Source of the DNA: a virus
DNA length: 46,216 nt
IMG/VR virus record: IMGVR_UViG_3300017917_002425
Coordinates: 1 to 46,216 of that record
Reading direction: 5' to 3' (one strand)
Each line of letters begins with the position of its first letter. Within the stretch, counting starts at the first letter, position 1. The notes below the pieces were generated by a model. It ran no database searches and was not told the origin of the DNA. It saw only the letters and a program-made list of their open reading frames with translations. The position numbers were made by a program, and so were the translations under genes. Positions 16,709 through 24,444 of the stretch are shown here, piece by piece.

Positions 16709-17307
16709 AAGTTTATAAAAGCAAGTATCGTAATCATTGGATTTCGCCATACACTATAGCTGAGAAGTTATGCTTTTGGCGTGAGATTGATTATGATGAG
16801 CCTTGGGTTAGAGCGGTTAACCGTGTGTTGGAACGGCCCTGCCAGGTAGTTCAACGGGTGTTAGACTTTGTTCATCCACAGATTGATTATGTAAAAATTG
16901 ATCCTTGGGATACTTGGTCAATGGACCATACCTTGGCAAATATTATTCTGCCTATGCTTAAACAGTTGCAAGAGACCAAACACGGTGCTCCACATACTGA
17001 CGATGCGGATGTTCCAGAATATCTGCGTAGCCACATGGCACAGCCCAAAGAAAACGAGTGGGACACAGATGACTTACACTTTATGCGTTGGGATTGGATC
17101 TTAGCAGAAATGATCTGGGCATTTGAACAAGTAGTCACAGATGCCGAGGATCAGTTCTTTGATCATACGGCAAGTAATGGATTAGAGCCATGGGATCCAG
17201 AATACGTAGGTCCTAAATGGGACCGTGAAGGTCACATGAAATGGCAAGAACGCAAGAACAACGGCTTCCGCTTGTTTGGAAAATACTACGAAGCATTATG
17301 GGACTAA
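16705..17307 (+). CDS. Conserved-looking acidic phage protein, 200 residues
   Basis: A soluble, Trp/Asp-rich 200-residue protein. The central block KIDPWDTWSMDHTLANIILP followed by KQLQETKHGAPHTDDADVPE looks like a conserved family of T4-like phages, as I recall it, but no biochemical role is known to me. It starts in an ATGA overlap and overlaps the next gene by ten bases. Confidence 0.8.
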   Translation: MKVYKSKYRNHWISPYTIAEKLCFWREIDYDEPWVRAVNRVLERPCQVVQRVLDFVHPQIDYVKIDPWDTWSMDHTLANIILPMLKQLQETKHGAPHTDDADVPEYLRSHMAQPKENEWDTDDLHFMRWDWILAEMIWAFEQVVTDAEDQFFDHTASNGLEPWDPEYVGPKWDREGHMKWQERKNNGFRLFGKYYEALWD

Positions 17308-17831
17308 CACTTCCACCGGATGATCCGCAGAATCCTAAACGGAAGAAAAAGTCTAATGTAGCAGATGGCAGGACTTCCGAGGATATGCAGGTAGGAGATA
17401 GTTTAGTTGCGTTTATTAATCGCAATGTGACTCCTTATCCTACCGAAGTTGGTGGTCCAGCATTTGACATGATTCCTGTCGAAAAGCAAAAGGACATCAT
17501 GGTCAATGTTGCCCGTATGCATGCCAAGCAAGAATATAATCGTATTATGGAGTTGGTAGCAGTATTACAACGTCAAGCCGATGAAGTAAGACAGAGGTTA
17601 GATATAACAGATTTGGTACATGCCGCAAAGTATAGTTTCCAAATATATCACGGACAGTGCTATTGGTTGGCATATGATCGTTGGCATGGCGGAACAATAC
17701 TGACGCAAACTGGTCCTGCAGACTGGACTACTAAGCCACCAGATTATTATGAATATGTTTGTCGTGTTAAATGGTTAGGTGATTATACCTGGGTTGAAGT
17801 TGATGAAAACGGGGAAAGCGTTTATGGGTGA
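17298..17831 (+). CDS. DUF2452-family protein
   Basis: 177 residues. The segment YPTEVGGPAFDMIPVEKQKD and the region through QEYNRIMELVAVLQRQADEV, RLDITDLVHAAKYSFQIYHG and VKWLGDYTWVEV match my memory of the DUF2452 family. A basic N-terminus (NPKRKKKS) precedes it. The ATG at 17298 is preferred over 17241, whose extra residues only read through the previous gene. The function of the family is not known. Confidence 0.8.
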   Translation: MGLTLPPDDPQNPKRKKKSNVADGRTSEDMQVGDSLVAFINRNVTPYPTEVGGPAFDMIPVEKQKDIMVNVARMHAKQEYNRIMELVAVLQRQADEVRQRLDITDLVHAAKYSFQIYHGQCYWLAYDRWHGGTILTQTGPADWTTKPPDYYEYVCRVKWLGDYTWVEVDENGESVYG

Positions 17832-18078
17832 TACAGTTTTTAAACAAATGGTAGATGTAATGCAAACTAAACATACTCCATTACGGACGTGGTCGGGTAA
17901 AATTGATCGCGAAGAATACGAGCAGTGGCGCAAAGATTTTATTTGGGAAGCACTACATGGTATGCGTTATGGCCAAAGTTTTTGTAATCGTTTTGGTTTG
18001 CACGATAACCACTTGTTCTACAATACAGGTGACATAGAGTGGGCTGATGAGTACATTAGAAAGACCTACATTGACTGA
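17824..18078 (+). CDS. Unknown phage protein, 84 residues
   Basis: The ATG at 17824 overlaps the DUF2452 gene by eight bases. The product MGDTVFKQMVDVMQTKHTPL... has a Trp-rich, mixed-charge composition with the segment FIWEALHGMRYGQSFCNRFG. No family is recognised. It overlaps the following gene by 32 bases. Confidence 0.65.
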   Translation: MGDTVFKQMVDVMQTKHTPLRTWSGKIDREEYEQWRKDFIWEALHGMRYGQSFCNRFGLHDNHLFYNTGDIEWADEYIRKTYID

Positions 18079-18292
18079 AGCCGGATATGATCACCATGTA
18101 GCAGTATGGTGGAGCGAACGTATGCGCCCTGTCACAGCATGGGATGAAGTTTGTATCTATGCCATAGAACACTATGGCCTGCCAGGAACAAGATACATTA
18201 CAGATATATCTGCGGATCGTATGGTGTGGTCTTTTCGGGATCCTAAGGATGCACTTATGTTTAAACTTAGATGGAGTGAAGTAGCAGTATGA
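18047..18292 (+). CDS. Unknown phage protein, 81 residues
   Basis: The ATG at 18047 lies inside the previous gene in another frame. The product MSTLERPTLTEAGYDHHVAV... ends MVWSFRDPKDALMFKLRW, a strand-helix pattern like small alpha/beta phage proteins. No family is recognised. It overlaps the cyclotransferase gene by four bases. Confidence 0.65.
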   Translation: MSTLERPTLTEAGYDHHVAVWWSERMRPVTAWDEVCIYAIEHYGLPGTRYITDISADRMVWSFRDPKDALMFKLRWSEVAV

Positions 18293-18714
18293 AAAGATTA
18301 TATTTTGCCTACGGTGCTAACATGAGTATAGAAAGCATGACTTGGCGATGCCCTGAAGCTCGTCCAGTATGCAGTTATATCCTTCGTGATTGGGAATTGG
18401 CGTTTTATAGCCATGCTACTATTCGTCCTAAAAAGGGTGCAGAAGTTGCTGGTGTGCTTTGGTATATTACCGAAGAGTGTGAACGTAATTTGGATGCGTT
18501 TGAAGGATTTCCTGACTACTACACTAAACGGTCATGGATTCAAGATGGCGAACACATTATGTTTTACGAAATGTCAGATTTTCTACGTGGCCAACCTACA
18601 CCAGGCTATATATCTAATATACGTGAGTCATATCACCGCTGGCAGTTGCCAGTTCAATATTTAGATCGAGCCATTAATGCAACAGCTGACAAGAAAGAAA
18701 CCCAATACATTTAG
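18289..18714 (+). CDS. Gamma-glutamylcyclotransferase-like (AIG2/GGCT) protein
   Basis: 141 residues with the GGCT signature YFAYGANM at 5-12 (substrate loop) and the acidic catalytic residue Glu72 in LDAFEGFPDYYTK. Family members release 5-oxoproline from gamma-glutamyl amines or cleave gamma-glutamylamine cross-links. In a phage it could act on glutathione-type metabolites or on a modified base or peptide; the substrate is not shown by the sequence. Confidence 0.85.
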   Translation: MKRLYFAYGANMSIESMTWRCPEARPVCSYILRDWELAFYSHATIRPKKGAEVAGVLWYITEECERNLDAFEGFPDYYTKRSWIQDGEHIMFYEMSDFLRGQPTPGYISNIRESYHRWQLPVQYLDRAINATADKKETQYI

Positions 18715-18937
18715 ACAGCCTGTGGACTTTAGAGATAAAGAAAGTTTTGGATTTGCTAAAGAAATAGTTAAACCATTCGGTGCTATTGAATCGGTATTGG
18801 ATTGGGCCAAGCAAGAACTTACTTCAGAATGGCGCTGGCAGTTAGTAGAAGTGTCAAGTGAACGACGTCCTGGACGGTATATATTCTACTTTGAATCCGA
18901 ACGTGATTACTTAGCATTTCTGCTCAAATGCAGTTAG
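18677..18937 (+). CDS. Unknown phage protein, 86 residues
   Basis: The ATG at 18677 lies inside the end of the GGCT gene. The product has a basic N-terminus (MQQLTRKKPNTFRQP) and an alpha/beta body ending GRYIFYFESERDYLAFLLKCS. No family is recognised. It is the last gene of the operon begun at 14990. Confidence 0.65.
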   Translation: MQQLTRKKPNTFRQPVDFRDKESFGFAKEIVKPFGAIESVLDWAKQELTSEWRWQLVEVSSERRPGRYIFYFESERDYLAFLLKCS

Positions 18938-18938
18938 G

Positions 18939-18967
18939 TTGACCAGAAATCACCCTCATAGTATAAT
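18939..18967 (+). promoter_or_regulatory. Sigma70-like promoter, nearly leaderless
   Basis: TTGACC (18939-18944), a 17-bp spacer and TATAAT (18962-18967). The only ATG that follows is at 18977, leaving two or three untranslated bases. Confidence 0.85.
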
Positions 18968-18976
18968 TGCTATACT

Positions 18977-19114
18977 ATGAAAAATACACAGCCCATTCAA
19001 AAAACCCGTGCTCATAATGTGTTGTTTTTACGCAACACTCCTTTTAAGCCCAAGCGTGTAGAGTTAAAAACACGCTATAAACGCCACAGTAAACATCGGT
19101 TGACCGAAAACTAA
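18977..19114 (+). CDS. Small strongly basic protein, 45 residues
   Basis: MKNTQPIQKTRAHNVLFLRN... ends in a KRVELKTRYKRHSKHRL stretch; about one third of residues are Lys, Arg or His. It is too short for most gene finders. It sits directly after a strong promoter with almost no leader, and the -35 of the next promoter overlaps its last codons. Nucleic-acid binding or host RNA-polymerase targeting is plausible but unproven. Confidence 0.55.
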   Translation: MKNTQPIQKTRAHNVLFLRNTPFKPKRVELKTRYKRHSKHRLTEN

Positions 19115-19139
19115 CCTTTTGCTATAATATTTGTATAGT
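19100..19139 (+). promoter_or_regulatory. Sigma70-like phage promoter (early type)
   Basis: TTGACC (19100-19105), a 17-bp spacer, extended -10 TGCTATAAT (TATAAT 19123-19128) and GTATAGT at 19133-19139. It drives 19160-20814. Confidence 0.9.
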
Positions 19140-19159
19140 AATTAATAAGGAGCGACAAC

Positions 19160-19552
19160 ATGATGCAACCAGGCAAATATTACATCGGTGACTTGTGCTA
19201 TGTTATGCACGGTGAATGGGATGAGTTTTGTAAGTTGACCATTTCTGGTAATCGTGTATTAGATGGCGAGTTTAACTTGAAAGATGGTCGTCGTTTTGCT
19301 ACTTTCACTACCCGTTGGGGTGATGGCACTTACTTTGACGAGTTGGGAAATAGTTATGATGTAGATGCTGGCCTGATTGGTTGCATTCGGTTAGACGATA
19401 TTGACTTCACCAACCCAGCAAACTTTGTATCAGGTGGCCGTGTTGTAGAGTTTGTTAAAGAATTTACTACATTTTCATCTGGTGGTGTTATCAGCATTGG
19501 GAATGTATCAATAGATACTGACCCTGTAGAGGCCGAAGAGGAGTGCTACTAA
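19160..19552 (+). CDS. Unknown phage protein, 130 residues
   Basis: Begins MMQPGKYYIGDLCYVMHG after an AAGGAGCG site. The GKYYIGDLCYV...WDEFC opening is a pattern I have seen in uncharacterised phage proteins. The rest is beta-rich with DGRRFATFTTRWGDGTYFDE. Function is unknown. First gene of a six-gene cluster with TAATG couplings. Confidence 0.75.
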   Translation: MMQPGKYYIGDLCYVMHGEWDEFCKLTISGNRVLDGEFNLKDGRRFATFTTRWGDGTYFDELGNSYDVDAGLIGCIRLDDIDFTNPANFVSGGRVVEFVKEFTTFSSGGVISIGNVSIDTDPVEAEEECY

Positions 19553-19953
19553 TGAAACTGTTCAAACGTCGATCAACTGCCACTGTTATTCCTGCAGATC
19601 TTAATCTACGCAACTTTCGTTTCTTAGGTGAAGAAGCAGAAGCATTAGGCACTCGCTTAGATGCGGCTCGTAAGAGTTTAGCAGAATCTACTACACCTTG
19701 GGCAGTAAATCATTGGACTAAGGTTGTAGAGCAGTTGGTAGCACAGTGGCGTCGCTTGCCTATCCTACACGATGGTGAAGCTAAAATGAGTATTATTCCT
19801 CGTTGGACTGTAGACTATAACTTTTACGAATTAGCAGAGGAAATACCCGGTAGTATAGGTGGTAGACTGTATCATCAATATGTAGCAAAGGACCCAGATC
19901 TCTCTTGGTCATGGGAAAACAATAGAGCACAACGATTAGCAAAGGCACAATAA
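19552..19953 (+). CDS. Unknown phage protein, 133 residues
   Basis: The ATG at 19552 shares a base with the previous stop (TAATG). The N-terminus is MKLFKRRSTATVIPAD, followed by a helical section (GTRLDAARKSLAESTTPWAV) and a Trp-rich C-terminus. No family is recognised. Confidence 0.7.
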   Translation: MKLFKRRSTATVIPADLNLRNFRFLGEEAEALGTRLDAARKSLAESTTPWAVNHWTKVVEQLVAQWRRLPILHDGEAKMSIIPRWTVDYNFYELAEEIPGSIGGRLYHQYVAKDPDLSWSWENNRAQRLAKAQ

Positions 19954-20150
19954 TGAAACATATTTTATTAGTATTAGTGGCTGCATTTATTATATTTTTT
20001 GTAATTTTCATTGGATTTGGCCCTAAGGCTGAAGTTAAAATTACAGCACCAGAAGTGCAAAAGACTACGGACTATAAGCGTCCAGTTCGCGAAGGCAACT
20101 GTTGGCGTCAATGGGACTCGGCGGGTAATAGTTTTTTAGTTTGTCATTAA
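19953..20150 (+). CDS. Small membrane-anchored protein, 65 residues
   Basis: Residues 3-23 (HILLVLVAAFIIFFVIFIGF) form a signal-anchor or signal peptide; the short remainder holds two cysteines in NCWRQWDSAGNSFLVCH that could pair outside the cytoplasm. The role is not known. TAATG coupling to the gene before. Confidence 0.7.
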   Translation: MKHILLVLVAAFIIFFVIFIGFGPKAEVKITAPEVQKTTDYKRPVREGNCWRQWDSAGNSFLVCH

Positions 20151-20159
20151 GGAATTGAT

Positions 20160-20324
20160 ATGCAAAAGAAGTTTGTAGGCTCAGATGGTAAGATTTTTAT
20201 TGTAGAAGACGTTCCGCAGGTTGACGGGAAATTATGGGTCAACTATACTAATATTGAAACAGGGCAGAAGTATTCTTGTTTGTTAGAAGCATTTTCAGAA
20301 CGATTCACTTTATTGGAGCAATAA
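20160..20324 (+). CDS. Unknown small phage protein, 54 residues
   Basis: The ATG at 20160 follows a GGAATTG site. The product MQKKFVGSDGKIFIVEDVPQ... ends YSCLLEAFSERFTLLEQ, a strand-strand-helix pattern. It fills the gap between its neighbours exactly. No family is recognised. Confidence 0.6.
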   Translation: MQKKFVGSDGKIFIVEDVPQVDGKLWVNYTNIETGQKYSCLLEAFSERFTLLEQ

Positions 20325-20326
20325 TT

Positions 20327-20521
20327 ATGATGACAGAAGAACGCATGATGGTAGCTGAAGCAGTTATGGCTGGGCAACTTGATGAATCTTATCTAACTCA
20401 AGATGAAATTGATGAGCTGTTTGAAATGGCTTGCGATGCCGCAACCGAAGCACTATTACAAGATGCAGTAGAACGTGGTATGAGTGTGTTTGATGGTATC
20501 GAAGGCGATACCTTACAATAA
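20327..20521 (+). CDS. Small acidic phage protein, 64 residues
   Basis: ATG at 20327 has a GGAG site 8 bases upstream; a longer in-frame reading from 20276 runs back through the preceding gene and is rejected. The product MMTEERMMVAEAVMAGQLDE... is strongly acidic and helical. TAATG coupling to the next gene. Confidence 0.65.
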   Translation: MMTEERMMVAEAVMAGQLDESYLTQDEIDELFEMACDAATEALLQDAVERGMSVFDGIEGDTLQ

Positions 20522-20814
20522 TGAAAAAATATCGATTTACCAAACTCGATAAGCGGTATAACGGGCATCAAAAGTTTAAGTATTCAATCTCACCAACCGC
20601 GGTGCCATATCTTGAGCAACAACAAGACTTTCAAGAATTACGTGAATGGATGTGGGAAAACTATGGTCCCAGTATGGAACTTGAGTGGGCTATGGCACAG
20701 GCTCGTGCTAACCAAACTGAAGCAATTTGGGCGTGGGATACAGAACACAAAAATAAACGATTATACCTACGCGGTGATGCAGAATTAACTTTTCTTAAAC
20801 TAAAATTTACTTAG
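20521..20814 (+). CDS. Unknown phage protein, 97 residues
   Basis: A 97-residue protein beginning MKKYRFTKLDKRYNGHQKFK, with a Trp-rich middle (LREWMWENYGPSMELEWAMA) and the ending RGDAELTFLKLKFT. It resembles small phage proteins of unknown role. Last gene before the restriction-modification promoter. Confidence 0.7.
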   Translation: MKKYRFTKLDKRYNGHQKFKYSISPTAVPYLEQQQDFQELREWMWENYGPSMELEWAMAQARANQTEAIWAWDTEHKNKRLYLRGDAELTFLKLKFT

Positions 20815-20815
20815 G

Positions 20816-20844
20816 TTGACCATGGTCCTTTGTTTTGCTATAAT
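20816..20844 (+). promoter_or_regulatory. Sigma70-like promoter of the restriction-modification cassette
   Basis: TTGACC (20816-20821), a 17-bp spacer and extended -10 TGCTATAAT (TATAAT 20839-20844). Predicted leader is about 23 nt to the GTG at 20874. Confidence 0.88.
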
Positions 20845-20873
20845 ATAACTATATTAACAGTTAACGGATTAAT

Positions 20874-21686
20874 GTGAAACAAATTATAGTTGAAAGTAAA
20901 AACGGTGCAGAAAATATTCGTTTGAGCCGTTTATCTACTAGACAGTCTAATTTAGAAGAAGATCGTAAATGCTGGGAAGTTCTTTCAAAAACTCCCTGTA
21001 GTCGACTTTTTCCTAAAATGAAAAATAAAATTTTGAATAATGGAAAGACTAAGCAAATCATTGATCGCGATTTTGATGATGCAATGAATGTCGGTTCAAC
21101 TATTACTCAACGAATAGTGACTCGTTATGCTGATGACTTTAATGTAGTCGAAGAAAAAGATGTCACTACCGAAATGATTAAAACAATGGCTTTAGAATAT
21201 TTAAGTTGGCCAGAGCGAGCACAGTTATTGGTCTGTCGAGACCCTAGTCGTCAAAGCATCGACGAAGAAGTGCAAAAAGCAACTTTGGAAAAATACTTAC
21301 CTGGTGCCAGTGTTAAAAAACCAACCAACGGTGTATTGACACTTGTAAACGGTGATATTGTTAATAAACCTAAAAATGACAAAGTAGAAGCACGAAGTAT
21401 CGACTTTGTTATTACTCGTGGACAATTTGAATTTAACCTATTTGCTAAGTATTCGGCAGTTTCGGGATCAGGACAGAGTCATCAAATTGACGAAAGCCGC
21501 CGATATATTCAAGAAGCCAAAAAGTATATTAACAAACATAATGATGGCAAATATTTTATTGTATTAACTGATGGCAACGAAGGCGAGAAGCACTTACCCG
21601 AGATGAACGAGTTGGCTAAAGATTACCCTAATATTTTTGCTGGTAATTGCGAAAGTGTAATCAACTTTATACGGGCTATTAAATAG
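20874..21686 (+). CDS. Putative type II restriction endonuclease
   Basis: 270 residues from a GTG start; the ATG two bases earlier reads straight into a stop. The C-terminal half has a nuclease-like pattern: RSIDFVITRGQFEFNLFAKY (175-193), then SGSGQSHQIDESRRYIQEAK (197-216). This recalls the PD-(D/E)XK core with Asp177 and Lys192 followed by the Gly/Ser/Gln loop seen in several type II enzymes. The usual acidic residue two before the Lys is Phe190 here, so the catalytic set is uncertain. The assignment leans on its position directly before an adenine methyltransferase. The recognition site cannot be read from sequence. Confidence 0.6.
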   Translation: MKQIIVESKNGAENIRLSRLSTRQSNLEEDRKCWEVLSKTPCSRLFPKMKNKILNNGKTKQIIDRDFDDAMNVGSTITQRIVTRYADDFNVVEEKDVTTEMIKTMALEYLSWPERAQLLVCRDPSRQSIDEEVQKATLEKYLPGASVKKPTNGVLTLVNGDIVNKPKNDKVEARSIDFVITRGQFEFNLFAKYSAVSGSGQSHQIDESRRYIQEAKKYINKHNDGKYFIVLTDGNEGEKHLPEMNELAKDYPNIFAGNCESVINFIRAIK

Positions 21687-21690
21687 TAGC

Positions 21691-22719
21691 ATGACAAAAA
21701 AAGTCGAGTTAGGACAGTTTTTTACTAAAAAAGATCTGTGGCTAAAACCTCATATAAAGAAGTTCATTTCTTCAATTAAATTTGACAAAATCATCGATCC
21801 GTTTGCTGGAGGTGGACACTTGCTAAGTGTGTTTGAACCAGATATACAAACGGCTGGATATGATATCGATCCATCACTTAATTGGCCAATTAATGACGGC
21901 CTTATTAGTATACCGGCACACCCTACTGATCTGTGTGTCACTAATCCTCCATATCTAGCTAAAACTACTGCTGTTCGTTTTAAACGTACAGGTATTTTAA
22001 AATACTTTGATCAATTCCCACAGTTTGATGATTTGTATCTAATGGGTATAGAACAATGTTTAAAAAGTTTTCCATATGGTGTTGCTATTATACCCGAAAC
22101 TTATCAACTGCATCCAAAGAAAACTAAAAGATTAATCAGCTTAACTGTATTAGAAGAAAATGCATTTGATGATACTGATTTTCCTGTAGTTATAATTTGT
22201 TGGGGTCCAGATGAACATGACGATTATGAGATTTATAAAAACGATCAACTTGTTGGAACTAACAACACTCTAACTAATAAAATCCCAGAAAAAAAGAATC
22301 TTGATCGAGATTTAATTAAGTTTAATGATATTAACGGAAATCTTGGAATTGTTTGTATTGATCGAGGTGATTTGATAGGCGGTATTAAATTTACCACAGG
22401 TTCTAGTATTAAAGGTCCGATCAAACATAGTAGTCGAACATCAACTCGAGTTATGGTTAATGCCGCAGTAGATTTAAACCAGTTAATTGCAGAGTCTAAC
22501 GCTTTATTAACACAGTATCGAGCAGATACTAAAGATGTTTTTATGGCGCCTTTTAAAGGAAATGATAATCAAGGACTTCGCAGGCGTCGATTAGATTTTA
22601 CTACAGCAAGGTTGATTATTGAAAATGCTTTAGTTAAACTAGATCCAACACTTGCTACAACTAAAAATAAAAACGTATATCCTGAATTGTTTGAAGAGGT
22701 TTCCGATGAGCTATCTTAA
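21691..22719 (+). CDS. N6-adenine DNA methyltransferase
   Basis: 342 residues. Motif X-like GQFFT at 8-12, SAM-binding motif I DPFAGGGHLL at 36-45, and catalytic motif IV NPPY at 85-88. The order X-I-IV fits the gamma/N6 amino-methyltransferase group, as in TaqI-like and other type II enzymes. It transfers a methyl group from SAM to adenine in a specific site. It follows the putative endonuclease after four bases and overlaps the ABC/GNAT gene by 14 bases, so the three are one operon. The target-recognition part is residues 170-342. Confidence 0.88.
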   Translation: MTKKVELGQFFTKKDLWLKPHIKKFISSIKFDKIIDPFAGGGHLLSVFEPDIQTAGYDIDPSLNWPINDGLISIPAHPTDLCVTNPPYLAKTTAVRFKRTGILKYFDQFPQFDDLYLMGIEQCLKSFPYGVAIIPETYQLHPKKTKRLISLTVLEENAFDDTDFPVVIICWGPDEHDDYEIYKNDQLVGTNNTLTNKIPEKKNLDRDLIKFNDINGNLGIVCIDRGDLIGGIKFTTGSSIKGPIKHSSRTSTRVMVNAAVDLNQLIAESNALLTQYRADTKDVFMAPFKGNDNQGLRRRRLDFTTARLIIENALVKLDPTLATTKNKNVYPELFEEVSDELS

Positions 22720-23752
22720 CGAAATTAAAGCTCGCTACGATATTAAGGACTATGTAGAGCCCAAGGTAAACATACCCGAGTTGCCTACAGAAGGTATTGT
22801 GCTTATTGTAGGCACTTCTGGATCAGGTAAAACTACAATCTTAAAAACAGTAGATAATCCTAAACCTATTAATATCGATTACAATAAAACAGTAATTGAA
22901 AACTTCTCTACACCAGAACGTGGAGAAGAACTATTGCTTGCTTGCGGACTAAGAACTATTCCTGCTTGGTTCCGCACACCTAACACCTTAAGCAATGGTG
23001 AGTTTCATAGATTTGAAATTGCTGTAGGATTGGACCAAGGGCATAACATTATTGACGAGTTTACATCAGTAGTGGATCGTGATACTGCTAAGAGCCTTGC
23101 TTACAGTGTTCGCAAGTATTTTGATCGCAATCCTGGTGTGCTGTATATTGCAAGTTGTCATAGAGATATTATAGACTGGTTAGATCCAGACTGGGTGTAT
23201 GATACCGACCTACAGGTATTAGATAATCGGAGGTCACTTCTTCGACTGGGGACCAGACCAGAACTTACACTCACCATCAAAAGCACAAGTGCAGACTATT
23301 GGCGATATTTCAGTAAGTATCACTATCTAGATACTGAAATAAGCAAGTCAGCACACTACTATGTCTTGTTGTTAGGTGACAAGCCCATTGGATTTCATGC
23401 TGCCATACATTCAACCAACCGAGACATACACAGTTATTGGCGTGGTCATAGAACTGTAATACTGCCTGAGTTTCAAGGCATGGGTATAGGTACAGCCTTT
23501 TCGGACGCCATTGCTCAAATGTATGTTGACAAAGGACTACGATATTTTAGCAAAACAGCACATCCAAGTTTTGGCGAACATAGAGAAAAATCAGATCTAT
23601 GGCGCCCTACATCGACTAACCGGAAAAGCCGCTTAGGCAGCTACCTCTTAAAGGACGGAACTGCTCGTAAAATGCCCGGATATGGTGGCACTACAACTGC
23701 ACGTGACGCAGGACGCATTTGCTACAGCCACGAATATATTGGTAAAAAGTAA
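22706..23752 (+). CDS. ABC-type ATPase fused to a GNAT acetyltransferase
   Basis: 348 residues. The N-terminal ABC ATPase has Walker A GTSGSGKT (36-43), signature LSNGE (95-99), Walker B IIDEFTS (115-121) and H-loop His152. The C-terminal GNAT domain (about 190-300) has the acetyl-CoA loop QGMGIG (257-262) after VILPEF. This is the layout of COG2401, described as an ABC-type ATPase fused to a predicted acetyltransferase. There are no membrane segments, so it is not a transporter. The ATG at 22706 has a GAAGAGG site. Position at the end of a restriction-modification operon suggests a role in DNA modification or control of the nuclease, which is inference. Confidence 0.85.
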   Translation: MSYLNEIKARYDIKDYVEPKVNIPELPTEGIVLIVGTSGSGKTTILKTVDNPKPINIDYNKTVIENFSTPERGEELLLACGLRTIPAWFRTPNTLSNGEFHRFEIAVGLDQGHNIIDEFTSVVDRDTAKSLAYSVRKYFDRNPGVLYIASCHRDIIDWLDPDWVYDTDLQVLDNRRSLLRLGTRPELTLTIKSTSADYWRYFSKYHYLDTEISKSAHYYVLLLGDKPIGFHAAIHSTNRDIHSYWRGHRTVILPEFQGMGIGTAFSDAIAQMYVDKGLRYFSKTAHPSFGEHREKSDLWRPTSTNRKSRLGSYLLKDGTARKMPGYGGTTTARDAGRICYSHEYIGKK

Positions 23753-23757
23753 AATTG

Positions 23758-23869
23758 TTATTGATTTTTTCAATAAGCGTTATTAAAAAATATTATTAAA
23801 AAAATCGCTTAAAACCGTAGATTTAATTGATATATATGTTTACAATAAAACATCAGTAATACCACTGAT
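23758..23869 (+). other. Two perfect inverted repeats upstream of ahpC
   Basis: TTATTGA (23758-23764) pairs with TCAATAA (23770-23776) around five Ts. ATCAGT (23852-23857) pairs with ACTGAT (23864-23869) around six bases. The first could end the upstream operon. The second lies about 25 bases before the ribosome site of ahpC and could be an operator or leader hairpin. The region is very AT-rich and I could not place a convincing promoter. Confidence 0.45.
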
Positions 23870-23904
23870 TAGTAATTTTCAATTTTAAACTTAAGGAGAT
23901 GTAT

Positions 23905-24444
23905 ATGAAAACTGTAGGACAGAAGTTAGAACCATTTGTGGTCACAGGCGTTAAACCAGGACAACCAGAAGATGCTTTTTTTGATATCACTGAAGAAAGT
24001 TTTCCAGGTAAGTGGAAAGTAATCGTTTACTATCCAAAAGATTTTACATTTGTATGCCCAACAGAAATTGTTGCATACGACAAACTAGCACAGGACTTTG
24101 CTGACCGTGACGCTGTATTGCTCACAGGGTCAACAGACAACGAGTTCTGTAAGGTAGCTTGGCAAAATGCACACGAGGATTTGAAGAAGATCACTCACAC
24201 ACAGTTTGCTGACACACAGCGTGGTGAGAAGTCATTGATCGAGCAGTTAGGTGTATTCTATGCTCCAGCTGGTGCTGCACTTCGCGCAACATTCATCGTT
24301 GACCCTAACAACGAAATCCAGCATGTGACAGTAAACAACTTGAATGTTGGCCGCAGTCCAGAAGAAACATTACGTATCTTGGATGCACTTCAAACCGGAG
24401 AGTTGTGTGCATGTAATCGTAAAGTAGGCGGGGAGACACTGTAA
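23905..24444 (+). CDS. ahpC: Alkyl hydroperoxide reductase, 2-Cys peroxiredoxin
   Basis: 179 residues from the ATG at 23905, chosen because AAGGAG ends 6 bases before it; ATG 23899 lies too close. Peroxidatic Cys51 sits in FTFVCPTE. Two C-terminal cysteines, Cys168 and Cys170 in GELCACN, match the AhpD-dependent type of mycobacteria. The enzyme reduces H2O2, organic peroxides and peroxynitrite and is recharged by a thiol donor. The next gene encodes that donor, AhpD, with a one-base overlap. The codon choice looks slightly richer in G/C than neighbouring unknown genes, so recent acquisition is possible but not measured. Confidence 0.95.
   Translation: MKTVGQKLEPFVVTGVKPGQPEDAFFDITEESFPGKWKVIVYYPKDFTFVCPTEIVAYDKLAQDFADRDAVLLTGSTDNEFCKVAWQNAHEDLKKITHTQFADTQRGEKSLIEQLGVFYAPAGAALRATFIVDPNNEIQHVTVNNLNVGRSPEETLRILDALQTGELCACNRKVGGETL

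Noticed and set aside
22706-23752. ABC transporter ATPase
   Set aside because: It carries a C-terminal GNAT domain, and no membrane partner or substrate-binding gene lies beside it.
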